From DATKZH01 sp964475955 (GTDB lineage Bacteria; Planctomycetota; Planctomycetia; Pirellulales; Thermoguttaceae): a stretch of DNA of 60,989 nucleotides. Below the pieces are notes generated by a model that worked only from the letters and a program-made list of their open reading frames with translations, was not told the origin of the DNA and searched no databases. Position numbers and translations under genes: made by a program. Below, piece after piece: positions 18,880 through 27,443 of this stretch. The stretch spans positions 1-60,989 of the forward strand of contig CAYYZY010000021.1 of the NCBI GenBank assembly GCA_964475955.1, written 5' to 3'. Position 1 is the stretch's first letter; every line of letters begins with the position of its first letter.

Positions 18880-20319
18880 ATGAGACGCTTTGCATGTCTG
18901 CTTCTGACGGCCGCCGTGGCGGGCTGGGCGTGGGGTCCGGCACCGGCCCGGTCGAGCCAAGGCGATTCGCGCGACCTGGCGGTAGAGGGAGTGGAGGAGG
19001 CCGAATCGCCCGGCCGGGAAGAGGAAAGCCGTTCCGGCGGGCGCTCGCCGTTCGGCCTGGTCGTCGACGTGGACCGGCCCGACCGCGTCTACGAGCTGGG
19101 CGAAGAGGTGCTCGTCCACGTCACTTCCGAGCGGCGGGGGCATTTGTACCTGGTACACCGCGGGGCCAGCGGCCGGGTCTACTGCCTCTTCCCGAACAAG
19201 TACCAAACGGTGAATCCGATCCCCGCCGACAAGAGGGTCGTCGTCCCCGCCCCCGACGCCCGGTTCCTGCTCCGCGTCAAGCCGCCGCTCGGCACGGAGA
19301 CGATCCGGGCGATCGTCTCGCTCGAAGAGATCCCGCTCGAACGGTTCGGCGTGCGTTCGCTGACCGACCGGGCGGCGACCCCGATCAGCGAGAAGGCGAT
19401 CAAGGACATCGGAGTAGAGCTGAGGGAAACGCCCGCCACGTTCGCCGAACGCACGATCACGGTCCGCACCGTGCGAAGGCGGGGAGTGGAGAGGCCACGC
19501 GAGATCGCCCGGCCGCGCCGGCCGCGGCGGGTCGCCCTGCTCGTCGGCATCAGCCAATACCTCGACGAGCGCATCGAGCCGTTGACCGTGTGCCACAAGG
19601 ACGCGCTCAAGATGGCCGAAGTGCTGAAGCGCTACGGCCGGGTCGACGAGGTGATCACGCTCGTCGACCGGCAGGCGACGCTCGCCAACATCCGTACGGC
19701 GATCTGCCGGACGCTGGTCGAGAAGACTCGGCCGGGCGACGAGATCCTCCTCTACTGGTCGGGCCACGGGGCCCGGCTGGGCGACGACGGATCCGACGAA
19801 CCGGACGGCCAGGACGAATACCTCGCCCCCTACGACGGCCGCTTCGACGACTTCGACTCCATCCGCCGCACCATGCTCATCGACGACACCTTCGGCCGGT
19901 GGCTCGCCGCGCTCCCGGGGCGCCGCATCGCCCTGATCCTCGATAGTTGCCACTCCGGCGGTCAGGCCACCGACGAGAAGGGCGGCGAGAAGAGCCTGGC
20001 CGCCCCGCGGCCCAACGCGCCGTTCGATTTCCTCGATCGGCCGAAGAGCAAGGACGTCGACGACCGGACCGCCGTGCTCCTCTGCTCCGCGATGGCCCGC
20101 CAGAAGGGCTTCGAGCGCCTCGAGGGCGACCTCAGCACCATGACCTACTATCTCGTCAGGCTGCTGGAGTCGGCGGACGGGCCGATCAGCCTGACCGACG
20201 CCTACCGCGGCGTGCGCGACGAAGTGCGGACGTACGTCGAGGCCACCTTCGGCGTCGACCAGACGCCCGTGCTGATCCCCGGCGAGCCCCAGGGCCAACG
20301 CATCTACCTCCGCCCATAG
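18880..20319 (+). CDS. Exported DUF4384 / caspase-family (C14) protein
   Basis: 479 aa. A signal peptide (CLLLTAAVAGWAWG) is followed by a DUF4384 domain (about 60-150: LGEEVLVHVTSERRGHLYLV) and then a caspase-like peptidase C14 domain from about residue 215 (RRVALLVGISQYLDE). The catalytic dyad is complete: His296 in YWSGHGAR and Cys357 in ILDSCHSGG. The acidic SDEPDGQDEYL segment between them is typical of metacaspase-like enzymes that cut after basic residues, an expectation from the family. Export means it likely acts in the periplasm or at the surface. It is the last of five plus-strand genes headed by a sigma factor; 280 bases with repeats separate it from the upstream gene. Ribosome site AAAGGGAGGGAAAGGG is strong. 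Confidence 0.88.
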   Translation: MRRFACLLLTAAVAGWAWGPAPARSSQGDSRDLAVEGVEEAESPGREEESRSGGRSPFGLVVDVDRPDRVYELGEEVLVHVTSERRGHLYLVHRGASGRVYCLFPNKYQTVNPIPADKRVVVPAPDARFLLRVKPPLGTETIRAIVSLEEIPLERFGVRSLTDRAATPISEKAIKDIGVELRETPATFAERTITVRTVRRRGVERPREIARPRRPRRVALLVGISQYLDERIEPLTVCHKDALKMAEVLKRYGRVDEVITLVDRQATLANIRTAICRTLVEKTRPGDEILLYWSGHGARLGDDGSDEPDGQDEYLAPYDGRFDDFDSIRRTMLIDDTFGRWLAALPGRRIALILDSCHSGGQATDEKGGEKSLAAPRPNAPFDFLDRPKSKDVDDRTAVLLCSAMARQKGFERLEGDLSTMTYYLVRLLESADGPISLTDAYRGVRDEVRTYVEATFGVDQTPVLIPGEPQGQRIYLRP

Positions 20320-20560
20320 CGCCGGCTCCGCCGTCCGCCAACGCCATGGGGACACACACCCTGAGACGGCCGCGCGGCGCGAGGATTCGCCGCGCGGCCG
20401 CCTTCGCGCGCCGGGGAATCCACTCGCGATCGTGCCCAGCGCGGTTCCGAGAGCTTTGAAATCCTTCTTCGTCGGATGCGCGCACGGTGCGAACACGTTT
20501 GGGGACGGAATGCCATTTCGTCTTACTGGGTGGTAGGGCGGAATGGTATTCTGTCTTGGA

Positions 20561-20678
20561 CTTTGTCGGAAAACGGCGGGGAGAGGCGATTCGTAGGGTG
20601 CGTGCTTGCACACACACAGAAAAAAACCATGGTCTCCGCATGGGTGCAAGCAGCCACACTACGGGTTTTTCGACAAAG
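20561..20678. mobile_element. MITE-like element, family B (complete copy)
   Basis: 118 bases bounded by 14-base terminal inverted repeats, CTTTGTCGGAAAAC (20561-20574) and GTTTTTCGACAAAG (20665-20678), 13 of 14 matching. A second inverted pair lies inside: CGTAGGGTGCGTGCTTGCAC on the left against its near-complement on the right. It codes for nothing. Related copies are at 27289-27362 and 18711-18756. No target duplication is obvious. Confidence 0.65.
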
Positions 20679-20711
20679 CCTCGGAGGAGCGAATTTACTT
20701 CTTTCGGCATG

Positions 20712-20761
20712 GTCGCTTCTCGCTCCGCGAAAAGATGTCTGTTCGCGGAGCGAGCAACGAC
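20712..20761 (+). repeat. Two-hairpin repeat, family A, copy 3
   Basis: 50 bases, GTCGCTTCTCGCTCCGCGAA then GTTCGCGGAGCGAGCAACGA, aligning with copies 1 and 2. It follows the family-B element by 33 bases; at 18641-18756 the two families are also neighbours, in the opposite order. Confidence 0.8.
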
Positions 20762-21068
20762 ACGGTGCTGCGTAGGGGGCGACGAGTGGCTGTGGTCGAT
20801 CGGAGCGAGCCCACACTCCGAGAGATGCCCGGAAGCTCGCCCCCGCTCTACCCCGGCCGCCCGGAAAGGGGGGCCCGGCGACACGCGTGTCGTGCGCCTG
20901 ACTGGCGAAGCCCGAAGCGCTGCAATAAACGGGGGCCGACCACGTTGTGCTTTCTGGAGAAGATGGGGCGGACGAACGTCGATCGCAATCTCCGCGCCAC
21001 CATGTCGGCTCTGCCTGCGTCGGGCGAGCGGTTTCGGGGCGCGCATCCTTGCTGCTGAGAGGAGTGAA

Positions 21069-22016
21069 ATGATGGATGGGAGTCGCCGAGGGCATCGCCG
21101 CACGTGGCGATGCGTTTCCGTTGCCGCCACGCTGGCGGCCTTGGTCCTGCTGCCGGTGTTGGGGGCCACGCTCGCAGCCGCCGAACCCGGGGACGAAGGC
21201 CCACCAGCCGTCAAGCAGCCTCCGCCGAAACCGGGACCGAAAGCCCGGGCGCGCGCCCCGGACGGCCCGCCCTCGCCGCGCGCCCGGGCACACGAAGGAG
21301 CAAGACGTGCCAAGGTGGAAGCGCGCAAGGGCCGAGCGGGGGCTCCGCGTGACGTGCAGGCCCGAGGTCGCCGGGCCGGGCCGCCGGCCGACATGCGGGC
21401 CCGGGGGCGGCGAGGGCCCGGCCAGTCCGCCCCGTGGCAGATGCGCGGACATGGGCGCGGCCCGCGCGGCCGCGAGTTCGCCGCTCGCGCCCGGGCCGGG
21501 CGCTTCGGCCCCCCGGGGATGCGAGGTCGCCCGGGGCCTCCGATGGGACCGCACGCCCGGCGTGGCGGCTGGGGTCCCCCAGGTCCCCCGCATGCGTGGG
21601 GCCGAGGCTTTGGGGCGCCTCGTGGTCCGCACGCCATGCGTGGATACATGGGTCCGCCGCCATTTGTTCGCGGTTATTGGCCGCCGATGGCCGGCCCGCG
21701 GCGTGGCAAGGCCATGCAGCGTCCGTGGTGGATCGAGAGACCGGAAGGACCGCAGGCCCGGGGACGCCGGCCGGGCGCACGAGGATCCGAGGCCCGACGC
21801 GGTCGTCAAGGCCCCCCATCCGGCTGGGGACCGCAAGCCGACCGGCCGGGACGAGGCCGCGGGCCGGGAATGGGCCGTCCAGGCCGTCCGGAGGGACCTC
21901 CCGTCGGCCCGAAAGCCAAGAAGGGGCACGACGGCCCCTCTCGCGGGAGGCCCGATCGACCGGGCGGCCCACCGAGGGGCCCCGATGACGGTCCCCCGAA
22001 GCCCGACGGGGCCTGA
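21069..22016 (+). CDS. Exported low-complexity Gly/Pro/Arg-rich protein
   Basis: 315 aa. A real signal peptide is present (VAATLAALVLLPVLGATLAAAEPG), and GAGAGGAGTGAA gives a strong ribosome site before ATG 21069. The mature chain is almost entirely Gly, Pro, Arg and Ala with scattered Trp and His: RGG/GRG-like and PPG-like runs (RGRRAGPPADMRARGRRG; RRGGWGPPGPPHAWGRG) and no predicted fold. It should be intrinsically disordered, very basic and exported. I do not recognise a family. Such chains can bind polyanions or form a matrix, which is speculation here. The reading frame uses the same G/C-rich codons as neighbours, and the other frames are also open, so the signal peptide and ribosome site are the main evidence that this frame is the coding one. 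Confidence 0.7.
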   Translation: MMDGSRRGHRRTWRCVSVAATLAALVLLPVLGATLAAAEPGDEGPPAVKQPPPKPGPKARARAPDGPPSPRARAHEGARRAKVEARKGRAGAPRDVQARGRRAGPPADMRARGRRGPGQSAPWQMRGHGRGPRGREFAARARAGRFGPPGMRGRPGPPMGPHARRGGWGPPGPPHAWGRGFGAPRGPHAMRGYMGPPPFVRGYWPPMAGPRRGKAMQRPWWIERPEGPQARGRRPGARGSEARRGRQGPPSGWGPQADRPGRGRGPGMGRPGRPEGPPVGPKAKKGHDGPSRGRPDRPGGPPRGPDDGPPKPDGA

Positions 22017-22030
22017 TGTCCCTTCCGGTT

Positions 22031-22137
22031 CGTAGTGACCGCGTTCATGCGGTCCGGGTACCGGGGTGGAGGCCCCGGCGACGCCGAAGAAAGACCCGAT
22101 GAATCGGGTCACTACGAGCGGATGAATCGGGCCGCTA
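22031..22137. repeat. Short inverted repeats of the GTAGTGACC family (G)
   Basis: CGTAGTGACCGCGTTCATGCGGTC at the left, GACCCGATGAATCGGGTCACTAC in the middle and ATGAATCGGGCCGCTAC at the right form small hairpins on a GTAGTGACC / GGTCACTAC theme. They lie just after the stop of the upstream gene and before the terminator at 22165. Confidence 0.6.
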
Positions 22138-22164
22138 CAGGCGGAAACCGGCACGGAATCGAAC

Positions 22165-22203
22165 ACGCCCGACGCGATCGCCTGCGACCGCGTCGGGCGT
22201 TTT
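22165..22203. terminator. Intrinsic terminator between convergent genes
   Basis: A perfect 12-base stem, ACGCCCGACGCG (22165-22176) and CGCGTCGGGCGT (22189-22200), with a 12-base loop is followed by TTT. The right arm plus T run, GCGTCGGGCGTTTT, is directly duplicated at 22204-22217. It serves the plus-strand gene ending at 22016; the minus-strand gene ends at 22248, and this stem lies past its stop as well, although its left flank lacks a good A run. Confidence 0.7.
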
Positions 22204-22247
22204 GCGTCGGGCGTTTTGCGTCGGGACTGCGGGGCGCGCCGCTTGCG

Positions 22248-23537
22248 CTACTTCTGAAAGTGGCGGTCGGCGGCGTCGAGGTACTGTTCCCAGTCGTAGT
22301 CGGTCACGTCGTGCCGGCCGCGACGGATGTGGTAGGAGATCGTGCTGCGGACGGGCTGCTCCAGCCCGGGCATTTCGTCGGCCGCGAGCCCGTCGGTCCC
22401 CAGCAGGCGGTAGACCGGATCGGCGCCCTTGGCGCTGAGGAATTCGCCCCGAGGGTCGGCCCAGCGGTCCTCTTCGGCGCTGGCCACGTAGACGGGCCGC
22501 GGGGCGATCAGGGCGATGAGCATGTGCTGGTCGACCGGCAGCTCGTCCTCGCGGTCGTTGAACCGGTTGAAGTTGTCGCAGAACCAGTGGGGGAACGACG
22601 TGTTGATTCGGCGCACGGTCTCGCCGAATCGGCGGCGCGAAAGGGCGGCCCCGCCGCAGCCCGAGTCGTTGGAGATGACCAGGGCGAAACGCTCATCCTG
22701 CGCGCCGGCCCAGAGGGCCGTCTTGCCCAGGCGCGAATGGCCCAGGACGGCGACGTGCCCGTGGTCGACGTCGGCGTCGGTCTCGAAATAGTCCATCGTC
22801 CGGCTCAACCCCCAGGCCCAGGCCCCGATCGAGCCCCACTCGTCGGGTTCCGGCTTGGTCTGGCCCTGCTTGTAGAAGAGCGGGTGGACGCCGTTCTGGA
22901 AGCCGTCGTCGAAGTCGGGGTCGATGTCGCCGTAGTAGATCGTGGCCAGCCCGTAGCCGCGACCGAGGATCATCTCCACGGGCCAACGGGAACTGCTCAC
23001 GCCGCGCGACTTCTCGGTCGCCCGGTGGTTCTCGACCCCGTACTTCTTCCGGTCGCGCATCCACGAGGTGGAAAGCGTGATGCCCGGGGCGTCGTGGATG
23101 GCGTGGTTGCCGGCGAAGTTCAAGCCGACGAACAGCGGCACGGGCTTCTTCGCGGCGTTGGGCAGATAGAGGAGCACGTCCATCTTCGGTCCTTCGGGAT
23201 CGCCGGCAAACAGCACGGCCACCTGCTTGCGCGTCGCCTTGCCGCCCAGGGCATCCTCGGCGACGGAGCGCACCCGAAAGGTCATCTGCTCGGGCCGGCC
23301 GGGCGCCTTGCCGTAGACGTACTTCTCGAACAGGCGGAGGATCTCGGGCCGGCGCTTTTCGCGCCACGTGCGCGCGTCGGTCACGCGCCGGCCGTTGGAA
23401 AAGAGCAGCGGGTCGGGCAGCGTGTACTCGGGCACCTTGCTTTCGTCGTAATTGGTCTCCGCCGGCTGCGCGGAGCAGGGCACGGCGAAGAGAAGCACCA
23501 GGAGCGCCGCGCGAAGGGGGAAGGTCGCGGAATGCAT
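22248..23537 (-). CDS. Exported carbohydrate esterase, CE15 / glucuronoyl-esterase-like
   Basis: 429 aa alpha/beta hydrolase with a signal peptide (LRAALLVLLFAVPCSAQ). The nucleophile elbow GHSRLGKTALW places Ser268 followed by Arg and Lys, the G-[CH]-S-R-x-G-K signature of CE15 glucuronoyl esterases, which cut ester bonds between lignin and glucuronoxylan. The segment SGCGGAALSRR after the elbow and the late RRGRHDVTDYDW, holding a candidate catalytic His, also fit CE15. The acid residue is probably in the APRPVYVASAEEDRWADP region. Bacterial CE15 proteins have varied substrates, so plant-glucuronoyl activity is likely but not certain. GGAGG precedes ATG 23537. No other gene shares its transcript. 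Confidence 0.85.
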   Translation of the reverse strand: MHSATFPLRAALLVLLFAVPCSAQPAETNYDESKVPEYTLPDPLLFSNGRRVTDARTWREKRRPEILRLFEKYVYGKAPGRPEQMTFRVRSVAEDALGGKATRKQVAVLFAGDPEGPKMDVLLYLPNAAKKPVPLFVGLNFAGNHAIHDAPGITLSTSWMRDRKKYGVENHRATEKSRGVSSSRWPVEMILGRGYGLATIYYGDIDPDFDDGFQNGVHPLFYKQGQTKPEPDEWGSIGAWAWGLSRTMDYFETDADVDHGHVAVLGHSRLGKTALWAGAQDERFALVISNDSGCGGAALSRRRFGETVRRINTSFPHWFCDNFNRFNDREDELPVDQHMLIALIAPRPVYVASAEEDRWADPRGEFLSAKGADPVYRLLGTDGLAADEMPGLEQPVRSTISYHIRRGRHDVTDYDWEQYLDAADRHFQK

Positions 23538-23831
23538 GGAGAGGTCCTCCGGCAGAAGGCAATGCGAACCGACGATCGGCCCGTGCGGTTCGGCGTGCGA
23601 CGGCCCGGCCGCGCGGCCGGGCTTCAGGATGTCTCCCATGGTAGTCGCCGTTTCGGAGAGCGGCAACTTGCCTGCAAGCGGCGCGCCTTGCCGACTTGGG
23701 CGTTTGCTGGAGAGACGCCCCGGCGGTATGCTGAGTGGTGCATTTTCCGTCGCGGGAGGGCCGCGGCGAAGGGCGTGCGCGCCCGAGAAGGAGAGGGCAC
23801 GCACGGCGGTCCGGCTGGTCGGAGAGACGCG

Positions 23832-24212
23832 TTGGCGAAGAAGCGGTCGAAAGCGGAAGACGCGAAGAAGCCGAGCTTCGAGGAGGCGCTCGAACGGCTT
23901 GAGGAGATCGTGCGCCGGTTGGAGGAGGGCGAGATCGGGTTGAACGAGGCACTCGCCCGGTACGAAGAGGGCGTGAAGCTGCTGCGCCGCTGCTACGACC
24001 TGCTGGAGAACGTCGAGCGGCGGATCGAGGTGCTCAGCGGCGTCGACGCGGAGGGCAATCCGGTGGCCGTGCCTATGGAGGAGCCGCCCTCCGGCGCGAG
24101 CGGGCGGCGCCGGGGGAGGTCGGGCTCGGCAACCGGCCCCAGCAGCCCCCCCAGCCAAGGGGGCGCGACAACACGAGATTCCGACATGGACGCGTCGGAG
24201 GGGTTCTCGTAG
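23832..24212 (+). CDS. xseB: Exodeoxyribonuclease VII small subunit
   Basis: 126 aa. Residues 12-65 are the compact helical XseB domain (SFEEALERLEEIVRRLEEGE, then GLNEALARYEEGVKLLRRC), which binds XseA to form the exonuclease VII complex that degrades single-stranded DNA. A 50-residue Gly/Ser/Pro tail is beyond the usual 70-85 aa length and probably disordered. Translation starts at TTG 23832 with GGAGAG seven to eight bases before; no ATG fits. xseA is not in the window. The gene lies just before the prenyl synthase and dxs, the classic xseB-ispA-dxs order. Confidence 0.88.
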   Translation: MAKKRSKAEDAKKPSFEEALERLEEIVRRLEEGEIGLNEALARYEEGVKLLRRCYDLLENVERRIEVLSGVDAEGNPVAVPMEEPPSGASGRRRGRSGSATGPSSPPSQGGATTRDSDMDASEGFS

Positions 24213-24277
24213 AATTGGCAGTTCCTCCAACCCGAGGCGGTCAACACCGGCCCAGGATGCGGGACGCTCCGGCGGTA

Positions 24278-24305
24278 TTGCTGTTTTCCGCAGATCCCGT
24301 ATATT
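24278..24305 (+). promoter_or_regulatory. Possible sigma-70 promoter for the prenyl synthase
   Basis: TTGCTG (24278-24283) and TATATT (24300-24305) with a 16-base spacer. Initiation would fall around 24311-24313, only five to seven bases before ATG 24318, so the message would be nearly leaderless; this agrees with the lack of a ribosome site there. Confidence 0.45.
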
Positions 24306-24317
24306 CTCAAGTTGTTG

Positions 24318-25214
24318 ATGGCAGATACCTCATCTTGCGCATTCATCGAGCGTGCCAAGCAGCTCCGCGCGCGCATCGACGCTGCCTTGGAGGAATACGC
24401 TGAGTTGGGCGAGGGTTGTCCCGACCCGCTTCGGGAAGCGATTCGCTACAGCCTGTTGGCCCCCGGGAAGCGGCTTCGTCCCTTGTTGGTCGTGATGGCC
24501 GCCGAAGCGTGCGGCGGGTCGATCGAGGCCGCCATGGCGCCGGCGTGTGCGGTGGAGATGGTCCACGCGTACTCGCTCGTGCACGACGACCTGCCGGGCA
24601 TGGACGACGACGATCTCCGTCGAGGGCAGCCGACCTGCCACAAGCGGTTCGGGGAGGGGTTGGCGATCCTGGCCGGCGACGGGCTTCTGGCCCTGGCTTT
24701 CGAGGTGTTGGCCGTTCACGTCCGCCCCCCCCAAGTGGCGGCGGCGTGCTGTGCTATGCTTGCTCAGGCGGCGGGGCCCCGCCGTTTGGTCGGGGGCCAG
24801 GCCGACGATTTGACCAGTAGTGAAGTACCGCCCACGCTCGAATTCCTGGAAGCGATCCACGATCGCAAGACGGGCGCGATGATCCTCGTTTCGTTACGGT
24901 TGGGAGCGGCGGTGGCCGGTGCCGACGCCGCCCAGACGGCCGCCCTGACGGAGTACGGCCGCCGACTGGGGCTGGCGTTTCAGATCACCGACGATCTGCT
25001 CGACGTGTGCGGCCGCCAAGCCGACGTGGGCAAACGTGTGGGCAAAGACGCCGATCGGTCGAAGCTCACGTTTCCGGGGCTCCTCGGAGTCGCCGAAAGC
25101 ACGCGGCGGGCCGAGCAGTTGTCTCAAGAGGCCCGCGAGGCGTTGAGGCCGCTCGGTTCCCGGGCGGGCAACCTGGAAGCGCTGGCCCGATACGTGTTGG
25201 AAAGAAATCGCTAA
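24318..25214 (+). CDS. ispA: Short-chain prenyl diphosphate synthase (farnesyl/geranylgeranyl type)
   Basis: 298 aa trans-prenyltransferase that condenses isopentenyl diphosphate with allylic diphosphates. Both Asp-rich motifs are intact: HDDLPGMDDD in the first helix pair and DDLLD in the second, plus the GKRLRP and KTG segments that bind diphosphate. The form with two extra residues in the first motif (DDx4D) is typical of bacterial FPP/GGPP synthases. ATG 24318 is chosen; TTG 24312 and 24315 are in frame. No ribosome site is seen, but a promoter lies just upstream. The stop TAA overlaps the dxs start (TAATG at 25212-25216), so the two are translationally coupled. Chain length (C15 or C20) cannot be fixed by eye. 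Confidence 0.9.
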   Translation: MADTSSCAFIERAKQLRARIDAALEEYAELGEGCPDPLREAIRYSLLAPGKRLRPLLVVMAAEACGGSIEAAMAPACAVEMVHAYSLVHDDLPGMDDDDLRRGQPTCHKRFGEGLAILAGDGLLALAFEVLAVHVRPPQVAAACCAMLAQAAGPRRLVGGQADDLTSSEVPPTLEFLEAIHDRKTGAMILVSLRLGAAVAGADAAQTAALTEYGRRLGLAFQITDDLLDVCGRQADVGKRVGKDADRSKLTFPGLLGVAESTRRAEQLSQEAREALRPLGSRAGNLEALARYVLERNR

Positions 25215-27130
25215 TGGACGGCATCCTTTCGACAATCCGGTCCCCGCAGGATCTCAAGGCCCTATCGCTCGCCGATCTCGAGCGACTGGCCGACCAGATG
25301 CGCGAAGCGCTCTGCCGGCTGCTGGGCACGCGAAGCGCCCATTTCGCCTCGAACCTGGGCGTCATCGAGCTGACCCTCGCCCTGCACACCACCTTCGACT
25401 TCCTCAAGGACCGCCTGATCTGGGACACGGGGCACCAGATCTACCCGCACAAGATGGTCACGGGCCGCTACGACGAGTTCCCCAGCATCCGCGCGAAGGG
25501 CGGCCTGATGGGCTATCCCAATCCGTCCGAAAGCCCCTACGACCTGTTCATGACCGGCCACGCCGGCTGTAGCGTGGCCACGGCGCTGGGGATGAAATGC
25601 GGCGACGACCTCGTGGTGCCCGAAGACGACCGCCACGCCGTGGCCGTGATCGGCGACGGCTCCTTCGCCTCGGGGATCGTGCTCGAGGCGATGAACAACG
25701 CGGGCGGGCTGAAGAAGAACATCACGGTCGTGTTGAACGACAACAAGATGGCGATCTGCCCCCGCGTCGGGGGCCTGGGCGATTGCCTCGACCGGCTGCG
25801 CATGACGGCGTCGTACTCCCACTTCAAGGCCGGAGTGCAGAAGTGGCTCCATCGGCTGCCCGTCGTCGGCAGCTCCATGGAACGCGTGCTGCACCAGGTG
25901 AAGGACGCCGTCAAGGCGGGCATGTCGGGCGGCATGCTCTTCGAGGACCTGGGATTCCGGTACATCGGCCCGGTGGACGGGCACAACCTGGGCCTGTTGC
26001 AGAAGTACCTGGCCATGGTCCGGAGCTTCGAGGGCCCGGTGCTTTTGCACGTGGTGACCGAGAAGGGCCACGGCTTCCAGCCCGCCGTCGCCGACCCGAC
26101 CACCTACCATGCGCCCGCCCCGTTCTCCCGGGAGAACGGATCGGCCGTTCCGATCAGGCAGGCGCGCGGCCCGTCGTACACGCTGGTCGCCCGCGACGCC
26201 GTCTTCGCCGCCATGTGCGACGATCCCCGCGTCGCCGTGATCACGGCGGCGATGTGCCAGGGCAACAAGCTGGAGCCGGTGCGCGAGCGTTTTCCCGAAC
26301 GGTTCTTCGACGTGGGCATCTGCGAGTCGCACGCCGTGGCCTTCGCCGCGGGGCTGGCGAAGTCGGGCCTGCGGCCGATCGTCGACGTCTACAGCACGTT
26401 CATGCAACGGGCCTACGACCAGATATTCCAGGAGATGGCCCTTCAGAACCTGCCCGTCCTGCTCATGCTCGACCGGGCCGGAGTGGTCGGTCCCGACGGG
26501 CCGACGCATCACGGCGTGTTCGACCTGGCGTACCTGCGGCCGTTTCCGAACATGGCGGTGATGGCCCCGGGCGACTCGATCGATCTGCCGCTGATGGTGC
26601 AGTTCGCCCTGAGGCACGACGGCCCCACGGCCATCCGGTACCCGAAGGCGGCGGCGGAAACGATCGACCGCGAGGCGGCGCCCATCGAACTGGGCGTCGC
26701 CGAGACGTTGCGATTCGGGGCCGACGGCGTGATCGTGGCCTGCGGCGGCCCGTTGGCCGCCTCGCTGGCGGCGGCGGATCGGCTTCGCGAAGAGGGGCTC
26801 GAGCTGGGGGTGATCAACGCCCGGTTCGTCAAGCCGTTGGACACGGAGACCCTCCTCCGCGCCGTCGACCAGAGCCCGTTCGTCGTCACGGTCGAAGAGG
26901 GCGCGCTGGCCGGCGGGTTCGGAAGCGCGCTGCTCGAGGCGGCGTCCGACGCCGGGCTGGCCGGCCGTATCCATCGGCTCGGCGTTCCCGATGGTTTCGT
27001 CGAGCACGGCGACCGCGCGGAGCTTTTGGCCGATCTGAACCTCGACCAGGAGGGCATCGCCCGGGCGTGCCGCCGGCTGGCCGCAGGCCCCCTCCCGCTT
27101 GAGCCCGCCGAGTGCCGCCGGGCGCGCTGA
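25214..27130 (+). CDS. dxs: 1-deoxy-D-xylulose-5-phosphate synthase
   Basis: 638 aa, full length. Makes DXP from pyruvate and glyceraldehyde 3-phosphate, the first step of the MEP route to isoprenoids. The thiamine diphosphate site is visible: NLGVIELTLALH, TGHQIYPHKM, the GDGS...LNDNKM binding motif, and in the pyrimidine domain the VGICESHAVAFAAGLA segment with the conserved Glu. The transketolase C-terminal domain is complete. Residues 105-145 differ slightly from the E. coli-type TGHAGTSISAALG segment (here TGHAGCSVATALG). ATG 25214 overlaps the stop of the prenyl synthase. Together with the synthases at 24318 and 31769, the cell evidently uses the MEP pathway. Confidence 0.95.
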   Translation: MDGILSTIRSPQDLKALSLADLERLADQMREALCRLLGTRSAHFASNLGVIELTLALHTTFDFLKDRLIWDTGHQIYPHKMVTGRYDEFPSIRAKGGLMGYPNPSESPYDLFMTGHAGCSVATALGMKCGDDLVVPEDDRHAVAVIGDGSFASGIVLEAMNNAGGLKKNITVVLNDNKMAICPRVGGLGDCLDRLRMTASYSHFKAGVQKWLHRLPVVGSSMERVLHQVKDAVKAGMSGGMLFEDLGFRYIGPVDGHNLGLLQKYLAMVRSFEGPVLLHVVTEKGHGFQPAVADPTTYHAPAPFSRENGSAVPIRQARGPSYTLVARDAVFAAMCDDPRVAVITAAMCQGNKLEPVRERFPERFFDVGICESHAVAFAAGLAKSGLRPIVDVYSTFMQRAYDQIFQEMALQNLPVLLMLDRAGVVGPDGPTHHGVFDLAYLRPFPNMAVMAPGDSIDLPLMVQFALRHDGPTAIRYPKAAAETIDREAAPIELGVAETLRFGADGVIVACGGPLAASLAAADRLREEGLELGVINARFVKPLDTETLLRAVDQSPFVVTVEEGALAGGFGSALLEAASDAGLAGRIHRLGVPDGFVEHGDRAELLADLNLDQEGIARACRRLAAGPLPLEPAECRRAR

Positions 27131-27288
27131 GGGAACGCTCCATGCGTCCGACTCTTCGGACGCGCGCCCCTCACGCTTTGGTGTTTTTCTACGGACTGCC
27201 CGGCGGCGGCCCCGGCGGCGGTGGGCGGTGCCCGCGCTACTTGACTCGCGGCCGGACTGTTCCCGTGCCTTGAGATTTGTAGGGTGCG

Positions 27289-27362
27289 TGCTCGCACGCA
27301 CGCGGGAAAAGGGTGGTCTCTGCGTGGGTGCAAGCACCCACCCTACGGGTCTTCCGACAAAG
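27289..27362. mobile_element. MITE-like element, family B (copy 2)
   Basis: GTAGGGTGCGTGCTCGCACG on the left and GGGTGCAAGCACCCACCCTA followed by GTCTTCCGACAAAG (27349-27362) on the right reproduce the internal arm and right terminal repeat of the element at 20561-20678. The outermost left terminal repeat is not recognisable. It is 160 bases after dxs; no gene lies in 27131-27443. Confidence 0.65.
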
Positions 27363-27443
27363 GCTCGTCTGAGCCCCTTCGCCGATAAGCTATCCTTGTG
27401 AAAGGCGGGCTGTTCTTATGCCTCCAGTACGGGACGACGACTC

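Larger units (their letters stand above)
20320..21060. other. Repeat-rich stretch without genes
   Basis: About 740 bases between the caspase gene and the Gly/Pro/Arg-rich gene. It holds the complete family-B element, a family-A copy, a one-armed relative of the 15815 inverted repeat, and an imperfect repeat pair CGGAATGCCATTTCGTC / CGGAATGGTATTCTGTC near 20508 and 20538. No reading frame has coding character; frames crossing the repeats are chance. Confidence 0.6.
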
